From IMG/VR virus record IMGVR_UViG_3300050343_000084, positions 1-63,552 of that record: a DNA stretch of 63,552 bases. One strand, given 5' to 3'. Source of the stretch: a virus. A program made the translations under genes and the position numbers. Below, piece by piece: positions 1-10,232 of this stretch. The notes under the pieces are model-generated. The model did no database searches, had not been told where the DNA came from, and saw only the letters and a program-made list of their open reading frames with translations. Within the stretch, counting starts at the first letter, position 1. Each line of letters starts with the position of its first letter.

Positions 1-2505
1 ACCACCTTTTTGTATATAGGCTACTTCTTTTTGGTATTCTATAGTTAACTGTGCGTCTTGAGCTTTTTTAATTATGCGTTGTTCTAAAGCGTTGTCTTTG
101 TATATTTTTACAAAAAATCTACCTTGATATTCAGGTTTATTTTCAGATCTAGATTGATATATTGCTATGTCTAAAGGCACGCCTGTTTGTCCTTCTGGTA
201 TAAATTCTAAGCTGTCATCAGTGGGGAATCTAAGTTGAACTCTATATATATTACCTTGTTTTTTTATCCATTCTATTTCAAAATAATCAGATATATTTGA
301 ACCAGAAAGTATTCTACAAGAAAGATTGTTCTCTTTGTTTAAATCAGCTAATCCACCACCGGATCCCGTACCGTCTTCTTTACCGTCAAAATCATCTTCG
401 GGTATTTCAAAAAACCCTTTGTTAACTTGAGGGTATCCCGATCCCGTAAACTCTGTAGTTTGCCTACCAGCTTGGTGCCTTCTTATTTTAACAGCATCTG
501 GCGCTTCGTTTGATATAGCTAATATCTTATATCTAGCAGATTCTTCAATAAACGAATTGTTGTCATGCTCTTTTTTAAGCTCTAAAAACGTTTCTTCGTC
601 GACTTTATTCCTGTCAGCAGACGGGAAAGACAACCATACACTACCATCTTCTGGCAGATAAAATCTATCTAATGCTAAGTTATAATACTCGTTAGATGTT
701 TCTTTTACATAAAACTTGTAATGTGTTGCCCACTTTGGTGGGTTTGAAAGCATGCCTATTTCTATAGTATTGTATAGGTCTGCAAATTCTTTTGCTAATG
801 ATCTACCACCACTATCATTTGTAAATACCGGCGTTTGTCTGCCGTATTGGTCTAAATATACCACGCCCATTTGGTAGGTACGCATAGACTTTAAAGACGG
901 CACCGGTGTAGATCCGTCAGGATCCGATGCTACATTTATAAATTGCCCTGGATTATCTGGGTCTTCAATTATATCTTCATTTTTTGTTGGATCATGTACA
1001 ATACTAAACTCAAAGTTTGGTATAACCTCACTGCTAGCGAAGTCAACCATGTCAAAGTTTTGTGTATAGTTGCCATATATGATTCTATTTCCGGTAATTT
1101 CTTGAGCTAACGCTTTTTTAGGAACGTTATCATAAGGTCTTAGCAATTGGTTAGACGGTAATAAAGAAGATATAAGCTCTGTCTCTATTTTAATTCTGCC
1201 GCTATAGCCTGTTGCTCCACCTTCTTGATAGCTTGTATCATTCCATTGATTATATGATTGGCCAGGTAAATTTGGTGCGGTTTTTTCTATAGTATCAACG
1301 CGGTATACATTAGTGCTGTTTGATTCTTTATAAAGTATATCTATAGCTATTACATCATCAGGAATGTTAGGCGTAATAAAATCTCTCACTTCTAACACTC
1401 GTATGTTATTAGTCATGGCTAAGTTATAACCATCAACGCCTGTATACTCAAATTCATCACCTGGTATAAATGCTATCTCTGTAAAAGGAGAAAATGTGGA
1501 AAATTGGTTATCATCGTATTTATAACGATATGCGAAGCGAGGAAATTTAAACTCAAATAATGGATCGTCCTGTTCCAGCTTTACATCAAACCCCTGTGGC
1601 CCCGGGGGTAGATCTTCGCCTACGCTTTGTAATTCACATATAACCTGCGCTTCTGAAACAACTTGTGTAACTTTTACTCTAGCCTGGAATTCTCTAAGAA
1701 AATTATCATCATCATCCGATATTGTTAATAATAAAAAGTCACCTGCTATATAGTCTACTGCGTTTGTCCAGGTTAAAGTTATAACAGTCCCGAAGTCCAT
1801 TGAGATTGTTTCATCAGGATCGTCTTCTGGGTCAGTAGACAGTGTGTTAAACTCAAATGTAGTAGTTGTTTCTATCTTACCGTCTCTAACAGTATTCTTT
1901 TTATATATAGTTGGCCGTAAAAGAGGCGATTTTTTTATAACAGTAATATCAGCTTCTATGAAGTTTCTGCCGAATATTTGGGTGTGTGTAGCAAAATCAG
2001 ATGAACCCTCTTTAAATTTTTTTATTTCAATTTTTTTAGGTTCTGTTTGATTGTCTGTAAAAAATAAAAACCCTTCGAGTATGTTTACACCCGTAATTAA
2101 AAAGTTTTCATTAAACCCAAGTATACCGTTTTTATCAACTAAAATAGGGAATACAACATCTCTTATTTGGTCATATTCAACAATAGCATCTACGCTCTGT
2201 GATGTGATAAACCAATATATCTTTTCTGTGGTCGCGTCTTTTACAGTACCTATACATTTAGCGTCAGCAGGTATATAAGCCAGTCCAGAGGCTGCCCAGG
2301 TAGTATGTAGCGTAGTTATATCGTTTAAAGTACGATTGACCATTTGAACATTACCAACCAATGTCTGCAATGCACCGACGTCTGAGCCTTCGGATGTAGC
2401 TACCTCTAGGTTTAACGCATCCCTATACTCGCCATTTGGAACTAAACGCTCATCAAGGTCTTTATTCATTTTACCCTTGAGAAACGTATGAATCAATTCT
2501 GGCAT
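1..2505 (-). CDS. Giant tail protein, N-terminal part (continues across the window ends)
   Basis: The minus-strand ATG is at 2505 and the frame is open to base 1. The protein begins MPELIHTFLKGKMNKDLDER and continues with a conserved stretch (NGEYRDALNLEVATSEGSDV) that I associate with large structural tail proteins of marine podoviruses. The codon phase ends exactly at base 1, and reading on from base 63552 the same phase stays open to the stop at 60334, so on a circular map this is the first 835 codons of a 1907-residue protein. The gene lies 3 bp after the preceding connector-like gene in the late transcription unit. Its likely role is a tail hub, stabilisation or nozzle-type component of a short tail. 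The family assignment is from memory of similar proteins, not from a search. Confidence 0.75.
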   Translation of the reverse strand, partial: MPELIHTFLKGKMNKDLDERLVPNGEYRDALNLEVATSEGSDVGALQTLVGNVQMVNRTLNDITTLHTTWAASGLAYIPADAKCIGTVKDATTEKIYWFITSQSVDAIVEYDQIRDVVFPILVDKNGILGFNENFLITGVNILEGFLFFTDNQTEPKKIEIKKFKEGSSDFATHTQIFGRNFIEADITVIKKSPLLRPTIYKKNTVRDGKIETTTTFEFNTLSTDPEDDPDETISMDFGTVITLTWTNAVDYIAGDFLLLTISDDDDNFLREFQARVKVTQVVSEAQVICELQSVGEDLPPGPQGFDVKLEQDDPLFEFKFPRFAYRYKYDDNQFSTFSPFTEIAFIPGDEFEYTGVDGYNLAMTNNIRVLEVRDFITPNIPDDVIAIDILYKESNSTNVYRVDTIEKTAPNLPGQSYNQWNDTSYQEGGATGYSGRIKIETELISSLLPSNQLLRPYDNVPKKALAQEITGNRIIYGNYTQNFDMVDFASSEVIPNFEFSIVHDPTKNEDIIEDPDNPGQFINVASDPDGSTPVPSLKSMRTYQMGVVYLDQYGRQTPVFTNDSGGRSLAKEFADLYNTIEIGMLSNPPKWATHYKFYVKETSNEYYNLALDRFYLPEDGSVWLSFPSADRNKVDEETFLELKKEHDNNSFIEESARYKILAISNEAPDAVKIRRHQAGRQTTEFTGSGYPQVNKGFFEIPEDDFDGKEDGTGSGGGLADLNKENNLSCRILSGSNISDYFEIEWIKKQGNIYRVQLRFPTDDSLEFIPEGQTGVPLDIAIYQSRSENKPEYQGRFFVKIYKDNALEQRIIKKAQDAQLTIEYQKEVAYIQKGG

Positions 2506-2508
2506 ATT

Positions 2509-3429
2509 CTAGTGTTTTATTTGCTTAGACTTACCTCGCATAACCTGCGTTAGTTCTTCTAGCTTAATATTTGATAACCTTAATTTAGCATTACGCTTTG
2601 ATGCTCTTGCTTCTTTTTTATATCTTTGCACGATGTATTCCGGCGTTGCAGGACGAGTAGATACTATAGCGTATGCTATATATTTATATAAAGCATCTTC
2701 TGCAAACTTATGGATTTTGCTTTCCTCATCAGTAGCAAGCCCGTCTGACACATACTTTATTGATATTATTTGCCCTACTATATTTGAACTGAAGTGCATT
2801 ACTCCTCTAACGGGGTCTATAAAAAATACACCATTACTTTGCGAATGCTCGGGATCTAATCCGTATCTACGACCTTGCGATGCGCCTTGTATAAGATCGG
2901 CGTTGTTCATATTTTGAAAATCTGTTTCAGGCGTACTGCCGGATCTTTCTGACTTTCTAAATCTTTTAAATGTTTCTGAGGGTGTAGCGGTAACTATCTC
3001 TCTACTTTGTTCATCGAATATATATTCATATTCGTTATCCTGTACGTATGGCACTGGATCACCTGTTTTTCTTGCAGGGTATAATATTCTTTCTATACCA
3101 GATTCATCTGTCATTGCAACTTTTACATAGCCAACAAAGTCTTGAGGCAGCGGCACATACAATGTAGGTCCAACCTCTACTTCAATCCATTTAGAAGATG
3201 GTAATATATCAAAACTCATTTCGGCTAATCCACGCTGTGCATGGAAAGCTACATCAGTTCTTTTAATTTTGCTAACTAGTTTACCTTCGCCAACATAAGA
3301 TATTATAAAGTTATTTATAACGTCTTTTAAAGAAACAGCCTGGTAATCACCGTAATTTTCATCGTAACTATTCCATATGCCATCTGGCCCTAAATAGTAC
3401 TGCTCATTATTTTGATATAGTAAACCCAT
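2509..3429 (-). CDS. Head-tail connector or tail-ring structural protein
   Basis: A 306-residue protein immediately before the giant tail gene (3 bp gap) and 3 bp after the previous structural gene. It contains the conserved blocks DVINNFIISYVGEGKLV, KIKRTDVAFHAQRGLAEMSF and VPLPQDFVGYVKVAMTDESG that I recognise from structural genes of marine podoviruses, next to tail-tube or connector genes. The C-terminus is very basic (KKEARASKRNAKLRLSNIKL). No catalytic motif is visible. A role as an adaptor or ring joining portal and tail is inferred from position between capsid and tail genes. Confidence 0.65.
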   Translation of the reverse strand: MGLLYQNNEQYYLGPDGIWNSYDENYGDYQAVSLKDVINNFIISYVGEGKLVSKIKRTDVAFHAQRGLAEMSFDILPSSKWIEVEVGPTLYVPLPQDFVGYVKVAMTDESGIERILYPARKTGDPVPYVQDNEYEYIFDEQSREIVTATPSETFKRFRKSERSGSTPETDFQNMNNADLIQGASQGRRYGLDPEHSQSNGVFFIDPVRGVMHFSSNIVGQIISIKYVSDGLATDEESKIHKFAEDALYKYIAYAIVSTRPATPEYIVQRYKKEARASKRNAKLRLSNIKLEELTQVMRGKSKQIKH

Positions 3430-3432
3430 CTA

Positions 3433-4218
3433 TTATGCTTTTTCTTGTTGTGTATTCTTAACTTCTTCACCGGCTGCTATTTGATACATTTGAATATCTT
3501 TAACAACTAACCCGGCTAATTCTAATACTTTTATTACAAGCTCAGTTTCTTCTGACGGATGTAATTCAAAGTCCTGCGAGTATGTAGCGTCATATAGCGC
3601 TTCGCCATATACCATTTGGTATCTCCATTCAACCTTAGCTGGCTTACGTATATAATTACACTTTACAGCGGAAGTTAATTCGGTATTACCATACACGTTA
3701 ATATTACCGTTTTTTGATATATATATAGGGCGTATATTTTTAGGCTTAGTTAATGGCGAAGAGTTAATATATAAAAACTCATTTCCATTAATTCGCTCTG
3801 CTTCTATATCTTCGTTAAGAGTTTGTCTATATATAGTAGGATTCTCTTCCGGGAAGTTTGCCGGCTGAGTAGGCGATGGGTAAAGATCCCTTATGGTAGT
3901 GTTTGTAAATATAACAGTACCAAGCCTGTACATATCCGTAGGGAGCGGAAAGTAACTATTTGTTTCGTCGTATGTTAGATCTCCCTGAGTTTCGAATACG
4001 GCTATTTTTTTATTCAGTATATCAAGCATGTCCGAGTATTCTGTATCATTACCAGGTGTTCGGCCAAATTGATTTATATCATAAAAATACTGCTCAAATA
4101 AATCTAATTGAGCTTGATTTGCAAATAAATTAAATTCCTGAGGCGTAACATACCCTCGTTGTTCTTTATTGAGTATGCCTAATACTCTTTGATAAACAGT
4201 ATCTATACTTACGCTCAT
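3433..4218 (-). CDS. Connector-like structural protein
   Basis: A 261-residue protein containing the block LNKEQRGYVTPQEFNLFANQ, followed by a beta-rich body; this N-terminal pattern is common in structural clusters of tailed phages from marine samples. It sits between the capsid-region gene at 4276 and the ring-like gene at 3429, with a 3 bp gap to the latter, so the two are very likely translated from the same message. The late position and lack of enzyme motifs suggest a head-completion or tail-tube adaptor. The exact role is inferred. Confidence 0.65.
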   Translation of the reverse strand: MSVSIDTVYQRVLGILNKEQRGYVTPQEFNLFANQAQLDLFEQYFYDINQFGRTPGNDTEYSDMLDILNKKIAVFETQGDLTYDETNSYFPLPTDMYRLGTVIFTNTTIRDLYPSPTQPANFPEENPTIYRQTLNEDIEAERINGNEFLYINSSPLTKPKNIRPIYISKNGNINVYGNTELTSAVKCNYIRKPAKVEWRYQMVYGEALYDATYSQDFELHPSEETELVIKVLELAGLVVKDIQMYQIAAGEEVKNTQQEKA

Positions 4219-4239
4219 ATTTTTTTATTTATAGTAATT

Positions 4240-4260
4240 AGGCCACCCATAAGATGGCCT
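4240..4260. other. Intergenic perfect 6-bp hairpin
   Basis: AGGCCA (4240-4245) pairs with TGGCCT (4255-4260) across a 9-base loop, in the 57-base gap between two late structural genes. Neither strand has a T-tract after the stem, so it is not a textbook terminator. It may instead act as an RNA processing or stability element that separates the capsid and tail parts of the late message. Confidence 0.35.
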
Positions 4261-4275
4261 TACCACTATGAGTGA

Positions 4276-5046
4276 CTATTTAAGTCTTTTTTCAATTGCT
4301 TTATAAACTTCAACGCCTTCGTCCGTTTTAAACCATGCTGCTAATGCAGAATATGGGTTTTCATCAAAAGGAACAGTCATAAGCTTTCTATCGCCGTCTC
4401 CATATGTAAATGTTCTTTGGTCTTGCGATAATTTTACTATGCCGTTTTCAACAGCTTTAATACCAAAGTTTCTTAATTGCACGTTATCATCATTTGCTAA
4501 TTCAACAAACAATAATGGATTACGTTTTGCAAATATTAAACCGTCACGTTTTAACTCGCTGCTTGATAGTTCGTTTACTTTAGATCCAAATTGAACTCTT
4601 AATATAGCTTCTATTTGGTCAATGTCTAACGCTTTAGCCAAGTTGAGTGCAGTTATTTCAGCTTCAATCCAATCTAATTGATTCGCAGCTTGCTGCTGAG
4701 GCTTATACTCTTCCCACACCTCGTCTTTCATAGGGTGGTACAATGATAACAGCTTTTGTAATACTTGGTTTTCTTTTGGAACATTCAATGCTCCATTTCT
4801 AAAGACAATACGCCCTAACGTTGCCGGTCCTTTTTGTTCATCTACAAAGGGTGATGGTTGGTTAGTTGCATATTTTAATTCTCGTTGATACCCTTTATCA
4901 GCATCAAACCAAAGTAATGGTTTTCTCCCGCTGTGTTTAGATGGTACCGTAAATACTAATGGACGCTTGTTGTTTCTAAGCGTATATAGTCTATCTTTAA
5001 CTTCCCAAGATTGCTCTACAACCTCGGTTTCTTTCTTTTTTGCCAT
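4276..5046 (-). CDS. Conserved capsid-region protein, function unknown
   Basis: A 256-residue soluble, mixed alpha/beta protein with a charged MAKKKETEVVEQ start and no membrane segment. It follows the major capsid gene by 74 bases, which contain a terminator-like hairpin, and precedes the connector genes. Contents include KHSGRKPLLWFDADKGY near residue 38 and an ELANDDNVQLRNFGIKAVENG segment. I recognise the type from marine phage capsid clusters but no function is established; capsid decoration or head completion is a guess from position. Confidence 0.6.
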   Translation of the reverse strand: MAKKKETEVVEQSWEVKDRLYTLRNNKRPLVFTVPSKHSGRKPLLWFDADKGYQRELKYATNQPSPFVDEQKGPATLGRIVFRNGALNVPKENQVLQKLLSLYHPMKDEVWEEYKPQQQAANQLDWIEAEITALNLAKALDIDQIEAILRVQFGSKVNELSSSELKRDGLIFAKRNPLLFVELANDDNVQLRNFGIKAVENGIVKLSQDQRTFTYGDGDRKLMTVPFDENPYSALAAWFKTDEGVEVYKAIEKRLK

Positions 5047-5080
5047 GATATAATATAATAAAAATGTTAAAAGTAATAAC

Positions 5081-5105
5081 TACCCCCGTCAGTTCAACGA
5101 GGGTA
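5081..5105 (-). terminator. Terminator or attenuator hairpin after the capsid gene
   Basis: On the minus-strand transcript an 8-bp stem (TACCCTCG with CGGGGGTA, one G-U pair) encloses a 9-base loop, 16 bases after the capsid stop codon. A moderately U-rich stretch follows the stem. This is the best terminator-like structure in the late block. Placed directly after the capsid gene, it would partly terminate or stabilise the message so that capsid exceeds downstream tail proteins. Confidence 0.5.
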
Positions 5106-5120
5106 ATTACTACAAAGGTT

Positions 5121-6533
5121 TTAGCTTGTCGCTTTCAACAATACGAAGTTGTTAGCAGCTTGAACACACAACGCTCTTTCAGATAAGAAGTGTACGTTCA
5201 TTTCGTCAGCGTCAGAAGTATAGTTACCTCCTACTGATCCAGTCACCCAAGACTTCATTCTACGGTCATCAGCTTCAGAAGCTCTGTAGCGGATGTGTAG
5301 GAATGGACGTGAGATGTTCTTTCCGAGTTGCTGATCGTAAACTGTAGAAGTACCAGCAGGAACTAGTACACCTTCAACATCTGCAACTAATCCACGAGTT
5401 GTAGAATCGTTTAGATATTTCCAGTCAGTTTTATAGAAATCGTAAGAACCTCTACGGAATCCTGAGAAACCTAGGTTAAGTGCCATATCTTCTGAATTGT
5501 CAAATACACCGTAAGATGTACCTCCAGCTCCATAAGAATTTTGAGCAGCCAACATATTGTCAATAGCTAGTGAAGTACCGCGATCTAAGAAAAGCATGTT
5601 TTCTTCGATTGATCCTTGCTTGTCTAGCTCAGCCAAAATAGTGTCAAAGTCAGCAAGACCTGCGCCTGCAGCAGCTCCGAAGTCAGCGTCAGTATAAACT
5701 AATCCTCTTTCTTCAAGAGCAGCAAATAGACCTTCAGATCCAGTTACGTTTGTACCACCGCCAAATCCAGCAGCAGCAGTAATATCACGTACATTACCTG
5801 CACCATCTGTTGATTTTTCTGCTTCAACCATAGCCATTTCAAGTTGATCTTCGAAACGGATACGAGCTTCGTGCTCAGACTTTAAGTACCAAAGGTAACC
5901 AGAAGTTCCAGCTTCAGTAGTTACTTCTACCCAACCAATTTGAGCAACATCAGAACCGTTTACATTATACTTGTCACGCAAGATAATTGGTTTGTTGTTG
6001 AAAGTTGTGAAAGAAGCATCAATTGAATTACCAGCTTTTTCAGTTCCTTTAGCGTACTCAGAACCGTAAACAAATACTTTTACGTCGCCTCCAGTGATAG
6101 TTAATCCTGATGCGTCGCCATAAGTATCTACAGTTACAGCCTGCCCCACTACGTCTTGTACATATGCTTTTTGCGTTGTAAAGCCTTTAGATACAACAAG
6201 TGTCATTCCTTTTCCGATCAAGTGACCTGCAGGGAATGTCAAAGTTGTAGCGTCTGCTACAGCAACATCATCATAAGCAATGTGTAAACGTCCTTGTTCT
6301 GACCAAGTAATTACGTCAGAAGCCATAGGCATTTCAGCGCCTACCATACGTAAAAATCCAGAAATAGTACGATTTCCATATCGCTCTACTTCTTTCTCAT
6401 ATACCTCAGGCAAAAATTGTTGCGTGAAGTCTAAGTCCGCGACAGAAAGGTAGTTGTCTCCAAACAATCCCTTAATAGGTCGTGGTGTTAAATGTGCGAG
6501 AGCTGTTGGGCTCCCAGTAAAAGATCCAGCCAT
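5121..6533 (-). CDS. Major capsid protein
   Basis: A 470-residue protein called as the major head protein from its place directly after the scaffold-like gene (22-base gap) and the portal, its length, and its composition: Gly/Ala/Thr-rich, with motifs such as PEVYEKEVERYGNRTISGFL near residue 43 and a repetitive Gly-rich middle. Codon choice looks stronger than in the neighbours, as expected for a very abundant protein. A hairpin at 5081-5105 follows it. I cannot assign the fold family from sequence alone; an HK97-type fold is expected for a tailed phage. Confidence 0.8.
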   Translation of the reverse strand: MAGSFTGSPTALAHLTPRPIKGLFGDNYLSVADLDFTQQFLPEVYEKEVERYGNRTISGFLRMVGAEMPMASDVITWSEQGRLHIAYDDVAVADATTLTFPAGHLIGKGMTLVVSKGFTTQKAYVQDVVGQAVTVDTYGDASGLTITGGDVKVFVYGSEYAKGTEKAGNSIDASFTTFNNKPIILRDKYNVNGSDVAQIGWVEVTTEAGTSGYLWYLKSEHEARIRFEDQLEMAMVEAEKSTDGAGNVRDITAAAGFGGGTNVTGSEGLFAALEERGLVYTDADFGAAAGAGLADFDTILAELDKQGSIEENMLFLDRGTSLAIDNMLAAQNSYGAGGTSYGVFDNSEDMALNLGFSGFRRGSYDFYKTDWKYLNDSTTRGLVADVEGVLVPAGTSTVYDQQLGKNISRPFLHIRYRASEADDRRMKSWVTGSVGGNYTSDADEMNVHFLSERALCVQAANNFVLLKATS

Positions 6534-6554
6534 TTTATAAATTTTTAATGGTTA

Positions 6555-7769
6555 TTATTTTCGTTTTTTAACTTTAAAACTACTCGTACTTACTGCATCA
6601 CTTTCAACCGTGCGTATTGTCCAACCATTTTGTGTTGTTACTTTTTCGTGTCCCCGTCTCGGGTCCATATCAACATTTTTGGTTCTTGACATGCTATCTT
6701 TCACTGCATCGGCCTTGCCTTGCTCGTAAAAGTGGTTTGCAATTGCATCAGCATTCATAGCTGTGAATAAAGACTTATGATAACCCTTAGCGTCTGACAT
6801 TTCATTTTTATCGTTCAAGAACTTCTTGACAAAATTATTAATGTCGCTTTGAGTTTTCTTTACATCTCCAGTATTTTTAATTTTAAACCTATACTTCTTG
6901 TCCCCAACAGAATAATCAAAACCTTTGAAATTCTCATTAAAAACGTTTTCGGTTTCAGTTAAAAATATTTTCTTTTGCGATTCAGCCATTTTAGTGACCT
7001 CTTCGTTTTCTTTATTGTAGCGGTTGAAAAATTCAACTGCCTTTTGCTGGTCCTGTGTTAAATTAGATCCAGCTTTAATATTTTCGTAATATTTGCCCTT
7101 TAAGCTTTCAAGATGTTTTTTAGCTTTAGCAGCTTCTTCTTTAAAAGCTATTTTAGCTTTTCTAATATCCCTTGGCTCATCTAGCTCTTCATCATATGAA
7201 AAGTCTTCCATAAGAATATCAATATCTTCTTTGTCTAAATGAGGCTTTGTCGTTTCGTAAAATTCACGAATTAACTGTGCTTCATTTAATTTAGAATAAT
7301 CAGTATTTAGTTTTACATAATCATCCAAACTTCCGCCTGTTTCATTCATAAAGTCTACAACTTTTTGAATATTTTCCGGGAGTTCAACGCCTGTTTCATT
7401 TGACTCAGCCACGGCTTCTTCAACAATCTCTTTTGTTTCTTCAACTGTGGGAGCGGGCTCTTCCGCTACTTCATCATCGACTATTTCTTCTAGCGCCGCT
7501 TCTTCGGTTTCCCGTACTTCTTCAACCACTTCTTGGCTGTCTGACGTGTCTTCGGATTCTCCGACAATAGCATCGCCGTCATCTGTGCTTTGCTCTTGAA
7601 CGGCATCTTCTTGTGGATTATTAAGTTTACCTAAATCTAATTTTATTGTACCATCTTCAGCGACTGATGCGCCAGTATCTGGTTTTTCTTCAACAACTTC
7701 GTTTTCAGCTGTTGGCTGTTCTTGAGTGTCTTCTTGTACCTCAAGTACTTCTTCTTGGTTTTCTGACAT
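6555..7769 (-). CDS. Scaffolding protein
   Basis: A 404-residue protein with an extremely acidic first ~140 residues (runs of Glu, Val and Asp, repeated VEE/EEVVEE blocks), a helical Lys/Glu-rich middle predicted as coiled coil, and a basic C-terminus (SSFKVKKRK). Acidic coiled-coil proteins with a basic tail encoded between portal and capsid genes are typical internal scaffolds that guide procapsid assembly and are then removed. The gene lies 34 bases after the portal stop and 22 bases before the capsid start. No protease domain is visible in it. Confidence 0.75.
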   Translation of the reverse strand: MSENQEEVLEVQEDTQEQPTAENEVVEEKPDTGASVAEDGTIKLDLGKLNNPQEDAVQEQSTDDGDAIVGESEDTSDSQEVVEEVRETEEAALEEIVDDEVAEEPAPTVEETKEIVEEAVAESNETGVELPENIQKVVDFMNETGGSLDDYVKLNTDYSKLNEAQLIREFYETTKPHLDKEDIDILMEDFSYDEELDEPRDIRKAKIAFKEEAAKAKKHLESLKGKYYENIKAGSNLTQDQQKAVEFFNRYNKENEEVTKMAESQKKIFLTETENVFNENFKGFDYSVGDKKYRFKIKNTGDVKKTQSDINNFVKKFLNDKNEMSDAKGYHKSLFTAMNADAIANHFYEQGKADAVKDSMSRTKNVDMDPRRGHEKVTTQNGWTIRTVESDAVSTSSFKVKKRK

Positions 7770-7802
7770 GATAAAATATTATATAATTGTACATTACTAT
7801 TA

Positions 7803-10229
7803 TTACTTAGGTTCAAAGGTTCCTAAGTCAAACCCTCCGCCAATTATATCGTTTCCGCCGGATTCGAAGTTTTTTGGTGGTGTATTGTTTTTCCTTTGCT
7901 CAATTAATTCACTTTGTTGTGTAGCTTCCATTTTTGAGCGATCGTCTTTGCGATCTTCTTTTTTACTTTCGCGTTGCTTATAAAGTTCAGTTTCCATACC
8001 TTTAAGCTGCATGTTGTAATCAAACTCTTGCGCCATTAAAGCTTTCTTTGCTTCAACTTCTGCTTGCAACTTTTGCAGATCCAGTTCCCCTTCTAATTGT
8101 TTTAGTTGCGCTTTTTGCTGCGTTATAGCCGCTTGCTTTTGTATTTCAGCTTGCGCAGCTACTTGCTGAGCTTGTGCATTTGCCTGTGCCTGTGCTTGCA
8201 TGTTTTGCTGCTGAATGGCTTGATCTCTCTCTTGTTTTTTCTTGCGCTTAATTTTTAACAGCTGATTAGCTAATTTTAAATTTTGTACTTGACGTATATC
8301 TATAGCATCATCCAGGTCTATTAAACCTGCTGACAATGCTGTTTGTATATTGTTCTCAAGCATTTGTTTTTCTTCCTCATCCGGCATAAGCGTTAAAAAT
8401 ATACCAAAGTCATATAAGTGTAAATTACTCATCTCTGAAAGAGTAGCCACATTATGAGACCCTATTTTTTGTATAAATGCCTCTTTCGCTGGTGAATACT
8501 CTATAATATCAGAAACTCTTAACGATAAGCATTCGGCTAAATGAGCTGTTATATTTAAGCCTGCCTCTAATATATGCCTTGTAGCTGTATTACTATTTGC
8601 CGCGGCTATTTTTTGTATACCTACTAAAGCCTTACCGTCGGGCATACTGCCGTCTCTTGCTTCATTCAATCCGGTCACGTCGCGGATCATTTGCAAATAA
8701 TAGTTGTAGGTATTTATTAAAGCCCCTAGCTTATTGCCGCCGCTACCGCTTGTAATTTCTTGAATAGGTATTTTACCCGGGTTCATATCCCCATCTTGCG
8801 TAAATGATCTACCAATTACAGAACCTGTTTGGAAAAACATATTTAATGCTTCCTGCGGATTATAGTTTGTGCCGTTACCTAAATCAATTTCAGCCAAACC
8901 ATCTGCGTCTAAATAAACGCCATCTGGCACCATTCGCGATAGCAATTGTTGTAACTTTAAATGTGTTAACTGAACCATATCAGCAAACCCTGTAATACGA
9001 TCAACTAAAGATTCAATTTTGCCTTTGTACATTCTAGGCGCGTTAATGCTATAATTTAATAACACTTTTGAGCTATCACTTTTTGGGCGCATCATATTTT
9101 TAGCAAGCTCCCATTGTAATAAATAGTCGGTGCCTAATATTAAAACTCCCTCGTATAACACCTCAATAGATCTTGATAGTTTGCCATACTGCTGCTCTAA
9201 CACTTCAACTGGAGGATCAAATGTATCGTCTCTTAATAAAACTTTAGATGCGCCTGTAGCGGTCTCTTTAATTTTATATACTTCGTTCATGTACGTTTTG
9301 TAATTGAAATACAATACTTGAACTGTATTAGAATCCGTTTCATTATAATTAGAAAGTGTCCTATCGTAAAACCCGTTATTTTGATAACCCGTCTCAGATA
9401 TTCTTTTTAAATCTTCATCTGTTAAATCGGGAAACTGTTTCTTAATTTCGTTAATAGGTACGTTTTTAACCTCGCCGCAATAATATATATCATCAAAATA
9501 AGGTGAATCAGTATACGACCAAACTAAATTAGCAGGATCAACATAATCAATTACAACACTTTCTGACTTACTAAATCTATTTTTAACAGCGCCAATACCT
9601 ATGGTGGTTAAATCATATATTACTCGCTTTTTTGTTAAATCATAATTATTGCCATCTAATAATACATTTATAGCTTGCTCTTCCGCAATCTCTACAGCCT
9701 GTTTGTAGGTAAGCTGCATGTGTACATCCAATTCTTCTTGAGAATCGGGTAACATTTCTGGAGGATTTTCATATAAGTTAACTCCAAAGTTTTCTTTTGC
9801 AAAATCATTTATTTCTTTGGTCTGTATGTCTCTAACTATACTTTGCAAATATTTTGTACGTTTTGAAACTCCATACGGATCTTGGGAATATGCTTTTATA
9901 TCAAAAGCTCTTTCTGAAATACCGTTTACAACAATATCAACAAACTTAGGTATAATAGGAACTGGTTTCCAATCTATATTTAAATATGATAAATCACCGT
10001 TAATAGATAATTCATCTTTATATTTTTGTATTGATTGCTCACCTCTAGCGTATAGTCTTAATCTATGAAATGTATTTTGATTACTTCTATATCTATTAGT
10101 ACCAGAATCGGACTTAAACCATTCGTCTTGAATTGCCCTACCGACTCTTAAACCATATTCAGGCGACATTTTTTCTTGGTCGCTAGCAACTTGGCTTGGA
10201 AAAAAACTATTTATAACTGACTCAGCCAT
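7803..10229 (-). CDS. Portal protein
   Basis: An 808-residue protein directly after the terminase large subunit (4-base spacing) and before the scaffold, the usual place of the portal. The N-terminal two thirds are mixed alpha/beta with motifs such as ITGFADMVQLTHLKLQQLL and NYYLQMIRDVTGLNEARDG near residues 405 and 505, typical of portals. From about residue 670 there is a long Gln/Ala/Lys-rich coiled coil (QAQANAQAQQVAAQAEIQKQ), resembling the C-terminal barrel or helix of podovirus portals. It forms the dodecameric DNA channel at one capsid vertex. Confidence 0.85.
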   Translation of the reverse strand: MAESVINSFFPSQVASDQEKMSPEYGLRVGRAIQDEWFKSDSGTNRYRSNQNTFHRLRLYARGEQSIQKYKDELSINGDLSYLNIDWKPVPIIPKFVDIVVNGISERAFDIKAYSQDPYGVSKRTKYLQSIVRDIQTKEINDFAKENFGVNLYENPPEMLPDSQEELDVHMQLTYKQAVEIAEEQAINVLLDGNNYDLTKKRVIYDLTTIGIGAVKNRFSKSESVVIDYVDPANLVWSYTDSPYFDDIYYCGEVKNVPINEIKKQFPDLTDEDLKRISETGYQNNGFYDRTLSNYNETDSNTVQVLYFNYKTYMNEVYKIKETATGASKVLLRDDTFDPPVEVLEQQYGKLSRSIEVLYEGVLILGTDYLLQWELAKNMMRPKSDSSKVLLNYSINAPRMYKGKIESLVDRITGFADMVQLTHLKLQQLLSRMVPDGVYLDADGLAEIDLGNGTNYNPQEALNMFFQTGSVIGRSFTQDGDMNPGKIPIQEITSGSGGNKLGALINTYNYYLQMIRDVTGLNEARDGSMPDGKALVGIQKIAAANSNTATRHILEAGLNITAHLAECLSLRVSDIIEYSPAKEAFIQKIGSHNVATLSEMSNLHLYDFGIFLTLMPDEEEKQMLENNIQTALSAGLIDLDDAIDIRQVQNLKLANQLLKIKRKKKQERDQAIQQQNMQAQAQANAQAQQVAAQAEIQKQAAITQQKAQLKQLEGELDLQKLQAEVEAKKALMAQEFDYNMQLKGMETELYKQRESKKEDRKDDRSKMEATQQSELIEQRKNNTPPKNFESGGNDIIGGGFDLGTFEPK

Positions 10230-10232
10230 ACT

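Noticed and set aside
4240-4260. Rho-independent terminator
   Set aside because: Good stem but no T-tract on either strand; listed only as a hairpin.
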